This document shows, one piece after another, positions 38,849-48,200 of a stretch of 64,000 nucleotides of DNA; position 1 is the first letter of the stretch; each line of letters opens with the position of its first letter. The notes below the pieces were generated by a model that was not told where the DNA came from, did not search any database, and worked only from the letters and a program-made list of their open reading frames with translations. The DNA is taken from the NCBI RefSeq assembly GCF_024347295.1, contig NZ_AP025458.1:1426001-1490000 (forward strand), given 5' to 3'. Source of the DNA: Vibrio artabrorum. Lineage in GTDB: Bacteria; Pseudomonadota; Gammaproteobacteria; Enterobacterales; Vibrionaceae. Both the position numbers and the translations under genes were made by a program.

Positions 38849-40843
38849 ATGAAATGCCGTTCAAAATTGACACTGATTGCTGCTAGCTTTTGGCTAGTAG
38901 CTTCAGCGCAGGCTCTCGAAGCCAAATTAAATCAGGATGATTTGCCTATACTCGCTCCTGAGGTTCAACACGAAACAGCAAGTAAACGTGTCACCTCTCG
39001 ATTTACTCGTTCTCATTATAAACACTTCAATCTCAACGATAATTTTTCTCAAGCTATCTTTAACCGTTATTTAGGGATGCTGGATTATAATCGTAATATT
39101 TTCACACAAGCTGATATTGATTCACTCGCATCTTCATCTACGCAAATCGATGATCAACTGAAAGCGGGTAATAATCAGATCGCATTCGATGTCTATAATT
39201 TGTCTATGCGGAAGCGTTTTGAACGTTTTCAATATGCATTGTCTCTGCTCGATACCGAAATTAAGTTTGATACCGATGAAAGTATAGAGCTCGATCGCAG
39301 TAAAGCTGAATGGCCAAAAGATATCGCTGAAGTGAATGAACTTTGGAGAAAACGTGTTAAATACGATGCGTTGAATCTAAAACTTACGGGTAAAAAATGG
39401 CCTGAAATTCAAGAGATCTTGGAAAAGCGTTACAACAATGCGATGAAGCGTATTACGCAATCGCATAATGAAGATGCTTTCCAGATTTATATGAACGCCT
39501 TCGCGCGTGAAGTCGATCCGCATACCAGTTACCTTTCTCCAAGAAATGCAGAGCAATTCCAATCTGAGATGAATCTATCTCTAGAAGGTATTGGTGCTGT
39601 ACTTCAGATGACAGACGACTACACCGTGATTCGCTCTTTAGTGGCTGGTGGCCCTGCGTCAAACAGCAAACAATTGAGCGATGGCGACCGTATTGTTGGC
39701 GTTGGTCAAGATGGCGAAGAGATGGTTGATGTTATCGGCTGGCGTTTAGACGATGTAGTGCAATTAATTAAAGGACCGAAAGGGACCAAAGTTAAGCTAC
39801 AGATCTTGCCAGATGGTAAAGATGCAAAAAGTCACGTTGTCACAATCGTGCGCGATAAGATTCGTTTAGAAGACCGTGCTGTTAAATCTGAAGTGATTGA
39901 GCAAGATGGCAAGAAGATTGGTGTACTAGAAGTACCAAGTTTCTATGTTGGCCTTTCTAAAGATACCGATAAATTGATCACTGAGCTTAAAGGGCAAGGT
40001 GTCGAAGGTATTATTGTTGATCTGAGAAACAATGGTGGTGGCGCACTCACGGAAGCTACCGAACTCTCTGGTTTGTTTATTAAAGAGGGACCTGTCGTTC
40101 AGGTGCGTGATAGCTATGGTCGTGTCAAAGTGAACAGTGATACGGATGGCAAGATCAGTTACCAAGGCCCGTTAACGGTATTGATAAATCGTTACAGTGC
40201 TTCAGCATCCGAGATCTTTGCAGCAGCGATGCAAGATTATGGTCGTGCAGTTATCCTTGGCGAAAACTCTTTTGGTAAAGGGACTGTGCAACAGCATCGG
40301 TCGTTAAACCATATCTATGATTTATTCGATAAAGAGTTGGGTTACGTTCAATATACCATCCAGAAATTCTATCGAATCAATGGTGGAAGTACGCAAAACA
40401 AAGGTGTAGTGCCTGATATTGCTTACCCAAGCCCGATTGATCCAGCAGATACAGGGGAGAGTGTTGAAGGTAATGCTTTGCCTTGGGATAGTATTGATAA
40501 GGCGAATTACTCCAAGTTACAACGTAACGATAAAGAGATCGCCTCTCTAACAACTAAACACCAAACTCGCATTAAGACGGATATGGAATTTGGTTTTATC
40601 GCGCAAGATATTGCAAAATATAAAGCAGATAAAGATGATAACTACCTTTCTCTCAATGAAAAGGTACGCCAGAAAGAGAGTGATGATGCGGATGCACTGC
40701 GTCTAGAGCGTATCAATCAACGTCAAAAAGCGGCTAAATTAGAGCCCTTTAAGACATTAGATGATGTACCTAAAGACTATGAAGCCCCAGATGCTTATCT
40801 TGATGAGTCCGTCGCTATCATGTTGGATATGATCAAGAAATAG
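38849..40843 (+). CDS. prc: Tail-specific carboxy-terminal protease Prc (Tsp)
   Basis: This 664-residue periplasmic serine protease has a signal peptide of about 23 residues (cleavage after SAQA). An N-terminal helical domain precedes the PDZ domain (about 235-330), then the S41 catalytic core with Ser452 in SASASE and Lys477 in FGKGTVQQ. These residue numbers equal the E. coli catalytic pair. A C-terminal DUF3340 tail follows. In E. coli it trims FtsI and, with NlpI, controls the peptidoglycan hydrolase MepS. It is probably co-transcribed with proQ. Confidence 0.95.
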   Translation: MKCRSKLTLIAASFWLVASAQALEAKLNQDDLPILAPEVQHETASKRVTSRFTRSHYKHFNLNDNFSQAIFNRYLGMLDYNRNIFTQADIDSLASSSTQIDDQLKAGNNQIAFDVYNLSMRKRFERFQYALSLLDTEIKFDTDESIELDRSKAEWPKDIAEVNELWRKRVKYDALNLKLTGKKWPEIQEILEKRYNNAMKRITQSHNEDAFQIYMNAFAREVDPHTSYLSPRNAEQFQSEMNLSLEGIGAVLQMTDDYTVIRSLVAGGPASNSKQLSDGDRIVGVGQDGEEMVDVIGWRLDDVVQLIKGPKGTKVKLQILPDGKDAKSHVVTIVRDKIRLEDRAVKSEVIEQDGKKIGVLEVPSFYVGLSKDTDKLITELKGQGVEGIIVDLRNNGGGALTEATELSGLFIKEGPVVQVRDSYGRVKVNSDTDGKISYQGPLTVLINRYSASASEIFAAAMQDYGRAVILGENSFGKGTVQQHRSLNHIYDLFDKELGYVQYTIQKFYRINGGSTQNKGVVPDIAYPSPIDPADTGESVEGNALPWDSIDKANYSKLQRNDKEIASLTTKHQTRIKTDMEFGFIAQDIAKYKADKDDNYLSLNEKVRQKESDDADALRLERINQRQKAAKLEPFKTLDDVPKDYEAPDAYLDESVAIMLDMIKK

Positions 40844-40872
40844 ATCAAGTTTCTGTTGAATCACTTAAGATC

Positions 40873-40899
40873 AAAAAGCGAGCCTCGGCTCGCTTTTTT
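40873..40899 (+). terminator. Intrinsic terminator of proQ-prc
   Basis: AAAAAGCGAGCC/GGCTCGCTTTTT with a tight loop and T-run lies 30 bases past the prc stop. Confidence 0.92.
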
Positions 40900-41103
40900 G
40901 TGTTTGTTACTTAGCAGTAATTTCTTGTTATATATACTGATTATCTTTCTTTTTGCTTTCTATTCTTATTATCATCTCGCTCGATTTTATAAGTTATAAT
41001 GACAATTAAGTTACTTTGTATTTAAAATTTAGTGACTTGGGTCATGTTTTTTTAGCATTATCTTCATTGCGTGCCTAAGCTTAATGAAAACGAGGGGGCG
41101 CTT

Positions 41104-41787
41104 ATGAAACAGATTCTACTGTTTTTATCTTGTGTAAGTTTTATTGCTTTTGCGAGCGAAGGAGCTCCAAGCGGTCAACAATCAAAAAGCGATAGTAATC
41201 TGTCCTATTTTGACCTTCCTTTGTTGCTTGGTGATTGGTATTTGATGAATCCAAACCCTAGGCAAGGTAGTGAAAACTTCCGAACAATAAAGCTTACCCT
41301 TAATTCTAACTACTCATTTACTATTGACATACAGAAGAAAGATTACAGTGTCGATCACTGGGAAGGTCTGTATAACGCTAATGAAGACACGCTAATTCTT
41401 GGTTTGAACACGTCTGAGCCACAGGTTTACGCTTACAGCAGTAATCATAATATGCTGAACTTAAATGGTGTCATGTTCACCAAAGCCTTACCGAATGCTC
41501 TGGCGGGAATTTGGTCTAGTGCGGAGCTTTCAGGAAGCGATTTGCGGGCGAGCAATATCCAAAAAATGGATCTCGTGCTTCAGCCGGACTTTGTGTTTAT
41601 GTTTCGAGTGTCTGATGAAGTGGGAAGTGAGGTTGTTCGTCGAGGCGTTTATTACACAGAAGGTGATCAATTGGTGCTTCTATATGAAAATGGCGAACAT
41701 GGCACCCGTTATACACTGAACAGTGATGTATTGACTCTTCAAGGTGAAGAGGGAGACATGTTTGCAGTGCTAAAACGAATTCAATAA
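41104..41787 (+). CDS. Secreted two-repeat lipocalin-like protein
   Basis: I do not recognise a named family. This 227-residue product has a signal peptide (MKQILLFLSCVSFIAFA, cleaved near residue 17-19) and then two similar halves of about 95 residues. Each begins with an L-x-G-x-W motif (LLLGDWYLM and LAGIWSSAE). Each continues L-x-L-x-x-x-F-x-F, then G-x-Y..E.D.L.L and ends with a beta hairpin before a phenylalanine. This looks like a duplicated lipocalin-like beta domain in the periplasm or outside. The ATG at 41104 follows GAGGGGG and fits better than 41071. It is a single gene with its own terminator. Confidence 0.65.
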   Translation: MKQILLFLSCVSFIAFASEGAPSGQQSKSDSNLSYFDLPLLLGDWYLMNPNPRQGSENFRTIKLTLNSNYSFTIDIQKKDYSVDHWEGLYNANEDTLILGLNTSEPQVYAYSSNHNMLNLNGVMFTKALPNALAGIWSSAELSGSDLRASNIQKMDLVLQPDFVFMFRVSDEVGSEVVRRGVYYTEGDQLVLLYENGEHGTRYTLNSDVLTLQGEEGDMFAVLKRIQ

Positions 41788-41920
41788 CCTTATTACTTCC
41801 TAAATGAATGAATATTCAAAGCTTGTTACTCGATTATTTGTTGCGTAGTCACTTATCTATAATATGGTTTTTAGGTCACTTTATAGACGTTCATGTCTGG
41901 TTTGATTAATAAAACAGTAA

Positions 41921-41957
41921 AAAAAGGAGGCATTTTTCTACAATGCCTCCTTTTTTT
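41921..41957. terminator. Bidirectional intrinsic terminator before pepN
   Basis: The 13-bp stem AAAAAGGAGGCAT/ATGCCTCCTTTTT is followed by more T residues. It ends the two-repeat protein transcript about 130 bases after its stop and isolates pepN. Confidence 0.88.
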
Positions 41958-42043
41958 GATATTCCTCTTGTGTTCTTGGCGTTCAACCTTTAGAAATAGA
42001 CAGTTAACTTTAAATTACGTATCACGTTCAAAAGGAACTCGTC

Positions 42044-44650
42044 ATGGCACACATACCTCAAGCCAAGTATCGTAAAGATTATCAATCACCATCTCACACT
42101 ATCTCTGAAATCGATCTTACTTTCGATTTGTACGATTCAGCATCCATCATTACGGCGGTGTCTAGTGTTAAGCAAGAGAAAGATAGCTCGAGCTTAGTAC
42201 TTGATGGTGAAGGCTTGAAGTTGGTTTCTGTGTTGGTAGAAGGTAAAGAGTGGACTCAATACGAGCTGTCTGAAACTCAACTGACACTGAACGATTTACC
42301 AAAACAATTCGCACTTACGATCGTGACCGAAGTTAACCCTGAAGGAAACACGGCACTAGAAGGGTTGTACAAGTCGGGTGGTGCTTTCTGTACACAATGT
42401 GAAGCGGAAGGTTTCCGTCGTATTACTTATTACATGGACCGCCCAGATGTATTGGCGAAATTCACGACAACGGTTATCGCGGACAAAGCAGAAAATCCAT
42501 TCCTACTCAGTAATGGTAACCGTATAGACGAAGGTGAAGCTGAAAACGGTCGTCACTGGGTTAAATGGCAAGACCCACACCCAAAACCAGCTTACTTGTT
42601 TGCACTGGTTGCCGGCGACTTTGATGTACTTCGTGATGCTTACACCACGCAATCGGGTCGCAAAGTCGACCTCGAAATCTTTGTCGACAAAGGCAATCTA
42701 GACAGAGCTAACCACGCGATGGTTTCTCTGATTAACTCAATGAAGTGGGATGAAGAGCGCTTCAACCTAGAATACGACTTAGACATCTATATGATCGTAG
42801 CCGTAGATTTCTTCAACATGGGGGCGATGGAAAACAAAGGCTTGAATGTATTCAACTCTAAGTTTGTTTTAGCAAACGACCAAACGGCAACGGATACCGA
42901 TTACCTAGGTATCGAAGCGGTAATCGGTCACGAATATTTCCATAACTGGACCGGAAACCGAGTCACTTGTCGTGATTGGTTCCAGTTGAGCTTGAAAGAA
43001 GGCTTAACCGTATTCCGTGATCAAGAGTTCTCATCTGATCTTGGTTCTCGCGCAGTAAACCGAATCAACAATGTTCGTATTATTCGCGGGCCACAATTCG
43101 CTGAAGACGCAAGTCCAATGTCTCACCCAATTCGCCCTGACAAAGTAATCGAAATGAATAATTTCTATACTTTAACGGTATATGAAAAGGGCAGTGAAGT
43201 GATCAGAATGATCCACACATTGCTGGGTGAAGACGGTTTTCAAAAAGGCATGAAGCTTTACTTTGAACGTCACGATGGCACAGCCGCAACCTGTGAAGAT
43301 TTCGTAGCGGCAATGGAAGACGCATCGGGTGTTGACCTGTCTCAATTCCGTTTGTGGTACAGCCAATCTGGCACGCCGACGCTCTCTGTTGAAAGCCATT
43401 ACGATGCAGAGAAAAAAGAGTACACGTTAACCACTCGCCAAGTAACGTCTCCAACGCATGAGCAAACGGAAAAGCAGGCTCTGCATATTCCATTAGATAT
43501 TGAGCTATACGCGGCTTCCGGTGATGTGATTGAGTTACAGTGTAATGGAAAGCCTGTTCATAATGTATTAGATGTGAAAGAAGCAGAGCAAACGTTCGTA
43601 TTTGAGAATGTTAATGAGCTGCCTGTACCATCTTTGCTGCGCGAGTTTTCTGCGCCAGTGAAACTTGAATATAACTATTCCGATGACGAGTTGATCTTCC
43701 TAATGGTGCATGCTCGTAATGAGTTCTCTCGTTGGGATGCCGGGCAAATGCTGCTAGCGAAATACATACGCAGTAACGTAGAGAACGTTCAACAAGGCCT
43801 AAAATTTGCTCTTTGTTCTAGAGTGGTGGATGCATTCCGAGGCGTACTGCTAAGTGATACATTAGAACCTGCGTTTATTGCTGAGATGCTTTCATTACCA
43901 AGTCACAATGAAGTGTCTGGTTGGTATGAACGTGTGGATATTGATGCGGTCGCATCTGTGCTTAACTCAATGAAAATAACACTAGCTTCAGAACTTGAAG
44001 ACGAGTTAGCGGCGGTTTTTCACAGCAATGCTTTGACCGAATACACGATTGACCATGATTCCATTGGTAAGCGTACTTTGCGTAAGGTGTGTTTGAGCTA
44101 CTTGGCTCATACAGAGCAAGGTAATGATTTGGTTGTTGCTATGTACCAGCAAGCTAACAACATGACAGACACAATGGCAGCAATGGCGGCGGCAAACAGC
44201 GCACAACTAGCATGTCGTGAAACCTTAATGGCTGATTACAGCGACAAGTGGAAACACGATGGTCTGGTGATGGACAAATGGTTTGCTCTTCAAGGAACAA
44301 ATCCTAGTTCAAATGCACTTGAAGTCATCAAAGCATCGATGTCGCACCAAGCGTTCAGTTTGAAAAACCCAAATCGAACTCGGAACTTAGTGGGGACGTT
44401 CTTAAATATGAACCCAGTTCAATTCCATGATAAATCAGGTCAAGGTTACGCGTTTGCTGGTGAGATCTTGCGTGAACTGAACAGCAGCAACCCACAAGTC
44501 GCTTCACGTTTAATCGATCCGCTATTAAAGTTCCGTAAGTACGATGATGAGCGCCAAGCTCTGATTAAAAAAGAACTTGAAACGCTTAAGAACATGGACA
44601 ATTTAGCTAAAGATCTATTTGAGAAAGTGAATAAAGCACTCGACGTTTAG
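42044..44650 (+). CDS. pepN: Aminopeptidase N
   Basis: This 868-residue M1 zinc metallopeptidase (E. coli 870) removes N-terminal residues from peptides in the cytosol. The exopeptidase motif GAMEN is at 260-264, and the zinc motif HEYFH at 296-300 is followed by the downstream glutamate in LKEGLTVF. An AAGGAA ribosome-binding site precedes the ATG. It begins the block that is colinear with E. coli pepN-pyrD-zapC-rlmL-uup-rmf-fabA-lonH-matP. Confidence 0.97.
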   Translation: MAHIPQAKYRKDYQSPSHTISEIDLTFDLYDSASIITAVSSVKQEKDSSSLVLDGEGLKLVSVLVEGKEWTQYELSETQLTLNDLPKQFALTIVTEVNPEGNTALEGLYKSGGAFCTQCEAEGFRRITYYMDRPDVLAKFTTTVIADKAENPFLLSNGNRIDEGEAENGRHWVKWQDPHPKPAYLFALVAGDFDVLRDAYTTQSGRKVDLEIFVDKGNLDRANHAMVSLINSMKWDEERFNLEYDLDIYMIVAVDFFNMGAMENKGLNVFNSKFVLANDQTATDTDYLGIEAVIGHEYFHNWTGNRVTCRDWFQLSLKEGLTVFRDQEFSSDLGSRAVNRINNVRIIRGPQFAEDASPMSHPIRPDKVIEMNNFYTLTVYEKGSEVIRMIHTLLGEDGFQKGMKLYFERHDGTAATCEDFVAAMEDASGVDLSQFRLWYSQSGTPTLSVESHYDAEKKEYTLTTRQVTSPTHEQTEKQALHIPLDIELYAASGDVIELQCNGKPVHNVLDVKEAEQTFVFENVNELPVPSLLREFSAPVKLEYNYSDDELIFLMVHARNEFSRWDAGQMLLAKYIRSNVENVQQGLKFALCSRVVDAFRGVLLSDTLEPAFIAEMLSLPSHNEVSGWYERVDIDAVASVLNSMKITLASELEDELAAVFHSNALTEYTIDHDSIGKRTLRKVCLSYLAHTEQGNDLVVAMYQQANNMTDTMAAMAAANSAQLACRETLMADYSDKWKHDGLVMDKWFALQGTNPSSNALEVIKASMSHQAFSLKNPNRTRNLVGTFLNMNPVQFHDKSGQGYAFAGEILRELNSSNPQVASRLIDPLLKFRKYDDERQALIKKELETLKNMDNLAKDLFEKVNKALDV

Positions 44651-44674
44651 AGCAATGCGAAAAACATGAAACTG

Positions 44675-44708
44675 AATCAGTGGTAGAGTCATCTGCCACT
44701 GATTTTTT
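44675..44708 (+). terminator. Intrinsic terminator of pepN
   Basis: AATCAGTGG/CCACTGATT with a 12-base loop that can itself pair (AGA/TCT) is followed by TTTT. Confidence 0.88.
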
Positions 44709-44827
44709 CGCTCCCACTTAATGTGTTAACGCCAAGTTTCAAACACTCTTTTTAAACGCGACACTTTATTAATTTTTGGCCATTTATTCCCAAAACCACC
44801 GATACTGTATTTATATGCAGGTGCTAT

Positions 44828-45046
44828 ATGAATTACTACATTTTCCGACTTAACATTTCATATCAACAGTTTTTAGCCAGTTATTCAGGGGCGGCGAGTA
44901 GAGTACAAGTGATAACCACGACGGGGTTGCGCTTAGAGTTACCTGCAACTCGTTTTAGACCATTTCTTACACAAATAGGGGTTAGAGGTCAATTTAGGCT
45001 AATAACTGACCAAAAAAATAAGTTTATTAAGTTAGAAGCTCTATAA
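44828..45046 (+). CDS. DUF2835 family protein
   Basis: This 72-residue small cytosolic protein has the DUF2835 pattern: YYIFRLNISYQQFLxxYxG at the start, LPATRFRPFLT in the middle and GQFRL near the end. The function is unknown. It may bind nucleic acid through its basic surface, but nothing in the sequence proves this. It stands between pepN and gdhB, as in other vibrios as far as I recall. Confidence 0.8.
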   Translation: MNYYIFRLNISYQQFLASYSGAASRVQVITTTGLRLELPATRFRPFLTQIGVRGQFRLITDQKNKFIKLEAL

Positions 45047-45269
45047 AGCCTGATGTAACGAGTGGTTAAAAGGAATCTTAATCACATAATCAAACATTTC
45101 ATCTCCTCTCGCCATTAAAACAATTAACGATTTATCAATAATGCTTTTACAATAAATGAATGCATTACCTTTGCTTAACTCGTTAGTAGAAAAGAGCACA
45201 ACGACTCAATTCAAACACCCGCTTAAGTAATCCTCTAAAAAAATATAATTCTAATTGTGGAGTGTGACT

Positions 45270-48200
45270 ATGACCGCACGTGAAACTGTGGTTCCAGTTT
45301 TGCTTGAAAAAGTGTACAAACTGATTCAAGACAAACTTGACCTTGCTCATCGACCTCTCGTAACTCAACTTGCCCAACACCTGTTTAGTAACGTTTCTCA
45401 TGACGACCTGACTCAGAGAAACGAATCCGATTTATATGGTGCTGTAGTAAGCTTATGGCACCACATCAATGAAAAGAAACCCGACGAAATCTCGGTCCGC
45501 GTTTTTAACCCGACAGTCAGTCGCCAAGGTTGGCAATCTACTCATACTATCGTTGAGATAGTGGTTCCCGATAGTCCGTTTCTTGTTGACTCTGTGAAAA
45601 TGGCATTAACTCGCCTCGATCTCTCTTCTCATCTTATGCTTCATAACCCAACCCAGATTTCGCGTTCCGATTCGGGCAGAGTGGTTGGTGTGAGTAATAA
45701 TGACGGCGTGTTCCAATCATTGTTCCATATTGAAGTTGACCGCCTGAGCAGTAAACCAGAGATGGCAGCGCTTAAAACAGAACTTCTCGATATTTTTACC
45801 GACACCCGTTTAGTGGTGAACGATTGGTTGAAAATGGTAGAAAAACTCACAGAAGTGACCGATCAAGTTGAGCAGCAAAAAGAGAGCATCCCAGTAGATG
45901 CACAGCGTTTTGATGAAACGCTGGCGTTCCTTCGTTGGTTAGGTGAGCACAACTTTACGTTTATGGGCTACAAGGAGTATGACCTTGTTTCTGTTAATGG
46001 GGATACCGAACTGCAACCGACCAAAGATAAAGGTCTTGGTTTGTTCTCGAATTCAGATCGTGTGAGAAACGTTAAGCTGTCTGAATTTTCTGATTCGGCA
46101 CGTCTTGAAGCGAAAAAGCCTTATGTACTTATCGTAACCAAGGGTAACACAGCGTCACGCATTCACCGTCCGGCTTACAATGACTACATCGGCATTAAGA
46201 AATTCGATAAGAACGGAAAAGTGATCGGTGAACATCGATTTACTGGCCTTTACACATCTGCTGTTTATAACCACACCGTTGAAACCATTCCACTGGTTCG
46301 AGAAAAAGTACAACGTATCCTAGATGCAAGTGGTTATCGTAAGGGCTCGTACTCTTACAAAGCCTTGCACAACATTCTTGAAAACTACCCGCGTGATGAA
46401 TTGCTTCAAGCGAGAGAAGAAGAGCTGCTTGAAGTGGGGACTGGCGTAGTACAAATGCAAGATCGTGACCTTCTGCGGTTGTTTGTTCGTAAAGACCCAT
46501 TTGGCCGTTTTTTCAGTTGCATGGTTTACGTGACAAAAGATCGTTACAACACTGAGCTTCGTCGCGACACCCAACGCATTTTGAAGCAGTACTTTGGTTG
46601 CAAAGAAGAAGTCGAATTCACAACCTACTTCTCTGAAAGCCCATTGGCGAGAACGCACTATATTGTTCGCGTTGAAAACAACAACATGGATGTGGACGTG
46701 AAAACAATAGAGCAGAATTTAATGGAAGTATCGTCTACGTGGGATGACCGCCTGTCTGAATCGATCATTGCAAACTTTGGTGAAAGTAACGGTCTGCCAT
46801 TGTCGAAAGAGTACATGCGGGCATTCCCACGTTCGTACAAAGAAGACATAATGCCGGGCTCAGCTGTTGCTGATATCGAACGTTTAGAAGCGCTCAGTGA
46901 AGACAATAAACTCGACATGCTGTTTTACCGCCCTCAAGAAGAGGCGGTAGATTCAAAAGCTGTTCGTTTGAAGTTGTTCTACCACAGTGATGAGCCTATT
47001 CACCTTTCTGAGGTGATGCCTATGCTTGAAAACTTTGGCCTGCGTGTTATTGGTGAATCTCCATATGAAGTGCGTAAAACCAACGGTGTGACATATTGGA
47101 TCCTTGATTTCTCTATGCTGCATAAGAGCGATAAGACGATTGATCTTCGTGAAGCTCGCGATCTTTTTCAGCAAGCCTTTGCGGCAATTTGGGAGGGCGA
47201 GTTAGACAGCGATGGTTTTAACCGCTTAGTACTTGGCGCTGGGCTTTCTGGCCGTGAAATCTCAATTTTACGCGCCTATGCTCGGTACATGCGCCAAGTA
47301 GGTTTCCCATTCAGTCAACAATACATTGAAGATACGTTATCTCATTACCCCGATCTCGCAAAAGAGTTAGTGAGCTTGTTTGGCAAGCGTTTTGACCCAA
47401 AACTGAAGGGCAGCGCGAAAGGCCAGCAAGATCTTATCAAGAAGATCACTGAACAACTGGATCATGTCGAAAGCTTGGATGATGATCGTATCATTCGTCG
47501 CTATATGGAAATGATCACTGCTACGCTTCGTACTAACTACTACCAAGTAGATGAGCACAAACAGTCTAAACCTTGGTTGGCCCTGAAAATGAGACCAAGT
47601 GAGATTCCAGACATCCCAGCACCGGTTCCTGCGTTTGAGATCTTCGTTTACGCACCAGACATTGAAGGGGTGCATCTACGTGGCGGCAAAGTCGCACGTG
47701 GTGGTTTACGTTGGTCAGATCGTCAAGAAGACTTCCGTACTGAAATTTTAGGCCTAGTTAAAGCGCAACAAGTTAAAAACACCGTTATCGTTCCGGTTGG
47801 TGCTAAAGGTGGTTTCGTTTGTAAGCGTCAACACACTATGTCTGGCCGAGACGAGATCTTTGCTGAAGGTCAACGCTGCTACAAGCGCTTCATCCGTGCA
47901 TTACTCGACGTTTCAGATAACATCATTGAAGGTGAGGTTATCCCACCTAAGAGCGTTGTTCGTCACGATGAAGATGACCCGTATTTGGTTGTAGCCGCGG
48001 ATAAAGGCACTGCTACATTCTCAGATTTAGCGAACTCAGTAGCGGAAGAGTACAACTTCTGGCTAGGTGATGCGTTTGCTTCTGGTGGCTCTAACGGTTA
48101 CGACCACAAAGCGATGGGGATCACAGCGAAAGGAGGTTGGGAATCCGTTAAACGCCACTTCCGCGAAATGGGCATCAACTGTCAAAATACAGATTTCACC

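Noticed and set aside
41893..42075. 60-residue open frame upstream of pepN
   Set aside because: It runs through a strong bidirectional terminator and into the pepN start, and has no family resemblance.
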